A stretch of 7,331 nucleotides of DNA from Dasania sp051277005 (GTDB taxonomy: Bacteria; Pseudomonadota; Gammaproteobacteria; Pseudomonadales; Dasaniaceae), in assembly GCA_051277005.1 (NCBI GenBank), contig JBNMPS010000132.1, positions 1 to 7,331 on the forward strand, read 5' to 3'. The position numbers and the translations under genes were made by a program. The notes beneath the pieces were generated by a model. It was not told the origin of the DNA and did no database searches. It saw only the letters and a program-made list of their open reading frames with translations. This document shows, in pieces, positions 6,305-7,331 of this stretch (position 1 is its first letter; each line of letters opens with the position of its first letter).

Positions 6305-6694
6305 ATGAAAAAAACGACTTTGATAGCGGCATTATTGATCACTATGGGTCTTGCGGCACCGGTTCAGGCGGAGCGGAGCCATCGAGATGGTTATGACAAG
6401 CAGGATCGTCACGAACGCCATGAGCGCAATAATAGGGATAAAAAGTTTGATCGTCATGACAGGCGCCATATAAAACATGCTTATGAATATCACAAAGCTA
6501 AGTACTATAAGCGTCGCCATGCTCAGCATCACTATTACCGTGGTAGGCATGCGGGTATAAACCACCGTGGTTATAGTATAAATAATCATCATTATTATCG
6601 CGATCATGACGGCTATAAATGGTTAGCGGGGGCGTTGGTGCTACGAGAAGTTATTCATCATGCCCATGTGCATAACCGTTATTGCCGACACTGA
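6305..6694 (+). CDS. Exported His/Arg/Tyr-rich small protein
   Basis: The 129-residue product has a clear Sec signal peptide: KK at 2-3, hydrophobic core at about 5-18, and APVQA cleavage after Ala22. The mature part of about 107 residues contains 20 histidines with many Arg, Lys, Asp and Tyr. Clusters include DRHERHERNNRD, HAQHHYYRGRH and NNHHYYRDHDG. A short hydrophobic segment (YKWLAGALVLREVIHH) lies near the C-terminus, followed by HAHVHNRYCRH with the only Cys of the mature protein. It should be periplasmic. Histidine density suggests metal or acid-stress binding, but no known metal-site motif is recognised, so this is inference. It lies 43 bases before an ECF sigma factor gene on the same strand, so the two may be co-transcribed or the sigma factor may control it. 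I do not recognise a named family. Confidence 0.8.
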   Translation: MKKTTLIAALLITMGLAAPVQAERSHRDGYDKQDRHERHERNNRDKKFDRHDRRHIKHAYEYHKAKYYKRRHAQHHYYRGRHAGINHRGYSINNHHYYRDHDGYKWLAGALVLREVIHHAHVHNRYCRH

Positions 6695-6737
6695 TATGTG
6701 GTCTATCATCGGTATAACCATTAATGAAGGCTGAATG

Positions 6738-7331
6738 ATGGCGATTAACCAATGGGTTACTCCGATCACTCAGTTACAGGAGTTGAGCCTGGCAAATCAA
6801 ACGCTAAATGATTTTTTGATGTCTATTGAGCGGCGTGCATTTTTAATGGCGCGCTTCTCGGCAGGTAATGATGCCGATGCGTTGGATATTGTGCAGGAAG
6901 CAATGATGCGTCTGGCGCATAAATATGGTGATAAGTCTGAAGTGGACTGGCGGCCGCTTTTCTATCGAATTTTGCATAGCCGGATTCAAGATTACCATCG
7001 CCGCAGCGCTGTTAGGAATCGCTTTAGTGCTTGGCTAGGCGTACTGATTCCTGGCCGTGGAGAGGATGTGGACGGAGCCGACCCCTTTGATTATATAGCG
7101 GGTTTGGAGCAGGAAGCGCCTGATTTGAAGCTAGCAAGCGAGCGTAGGATGCAGGTGTTGGAAGAGACCCTTAAAACACTTCCGTTGCGGCAGCGACAAG
7201 CTTTTATGCTGCGTTGCTGGGAAGGGCATCAGTGTTCCGCAACCCCCGTCATCCTAGATTTTAAATGTCTCGCCAAGCTATCCATGATGGCCATAACCGA
7301 CCTTCCTGTCATTATTGCATTTTGTAGGGAT
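6738..7331 (+). CDS. ECF-type sigma-70 factor, partial and probably broken in region 4
   Basis: The frame is open to the window edge. Region 2 is clear at about residues 30-95: RRAFLMARFSAG, DALDIVQEAMMRL and LFYRILHSRIQDYHRRSAVRNRF, covering core-RNA-polymerase and -10 binding. After an acidic linker, region 4 starts with LETLKTLPLRQRQAF-like helices (VLEETLKTLPLRQRQAFMLRCWEG) ending at about residue 162. The expected helix-turn-helix for the -35 box should follow, but the frame reads HQCSATPVILDFKC, which is unlike the family. The +1 alternative from 7225 reads GISVPQ, which fits the family better, suggesting one extra G in GGG (7224-7226). That frame stops at 7255-7257. GAAGG at 6726-6730 favours the ATG at 6738 over the one at 6735. 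Without region 4 the protein should not recognise promoters normally. Confidence 0.82.
   Translation, partial: MAINQWVTPITQLQELSLANQTLNDFLMSIERRAFLMARFSAGNDADALDIVQEAMMRLAHKYGDKSEVDWRPLFYRILHSRIQDYHRRSAVRNRFSAWLGVLIPGRGEDVDGADPFDYIAGLEQEAPDLKLASERRMQVLEETLKTLPLRQRQAFMLRCWEGHQCSATPVILDFKCLAKLSMMAITDLPVIIAFCRD
7241..7331. repeat. Possible dispersed repeat or inserted DNA interrupting the sigma factor gene
   Basis: From about 7241 the sequence loses all sigma region-4 resemblance in every forward frame. It has the look of a gammaproteobacterial intergenic repeat: CCCCGTCATCCTAGATTTT at the start and CCTGTCATTATTGC...GTAGGGAT near the edge, with the ATGGCCAT palindrome inside. GTCATyCC-type starts and GGGATCC-type ends are common in such repeats. 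The second end is not visible, so element type and length cannot be stated. Confidence 0.35.

Noticed and set aside
6332..6607. Minus-strand Ile/Met-rich open frame opposite the His-rich gene
   Set aside because: It is the complement of His/Tyr codons in a gene with a strong ribosome binding site and signal peptide.
1..7331. CRISPR array, tRNA, rRNA or complete insertion sequence
   Set aside because: No regularly spaced repeats, cloverleaf, rRNA segments or transposase motifs were seen on either strand.

Overview
The window looks like chromosomal DNA of a marine-type gammaproteobacterium. The support is indirect: an OmpR/EnvZ-style two-component pair, a bacterial spondin-domain pair, an MSHA-like type IV pilin remnant, an ECF sigma factor with a DALDIVQ-type region 2, moderate base composition and Shine-Dalgarno-led genes. 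No 16S rRNA or other taxonomic marker is present, so this is an inference. All supported genes lie on the + strand.

Layout. (1) Positions 1-1541 hold a promoter region with a perfect short palindrome, then two tandem spondin-domain genes 11 bases apart. The first product has a signal peptide and the second is a lipoprotein. (2) Positions 1584-3835 hold an inverted repeat, an OmpR-family response regulator and a membrane histidine kinase that overlap by ATGA. The order exported spondin, spondin lipoprotein, regulator, kinase suggests an envelope system whose structural genes and sensor are linked. (3) Positions 3836-4659 are a gene-poor accessory stretch with debris: a short hydrophobic reading frame and the 3' half of an ardA antirestriction gene. 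An AT-rich promoter with a 10-base direct repeat follows. (4) Positions 4660-5732 hold the 'mobile mystery protein A/B' pair, an XRE-type DNA-binding protein overlapping a Fic-domain protein. It is toxin-antitoxin-like and typical of mobile DNA. (5) Positions 5780-6286 hold a hairpin and a type IV pilin-like gene that looks broken by a nonsense codon and a later frameshift. (6) Positions 6305-7331 hold a very His/Arg/Tyr-rich exported small protein followed by an ECF sigma factor. The sigma factor loses family resemblance inside region 4, about 100 bases before the window end, where a probable one-base frameshift and foreign-looking DNA appear.

The accessory segment of about 3.84-5.8 kb (ardA remnant, Fic module) therefore lies between a conserved-looking signalling locus and decaying genes. 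It is best read as the relic of an integrated element. The most interesting leads are the Fic module with Asn in place of the acidic Fic-motif residue, its repeat-bearing promoter, and the spondin pair beside a two-component system. No CRISPR array, tRNA, rRNA or intact transposase was seen.
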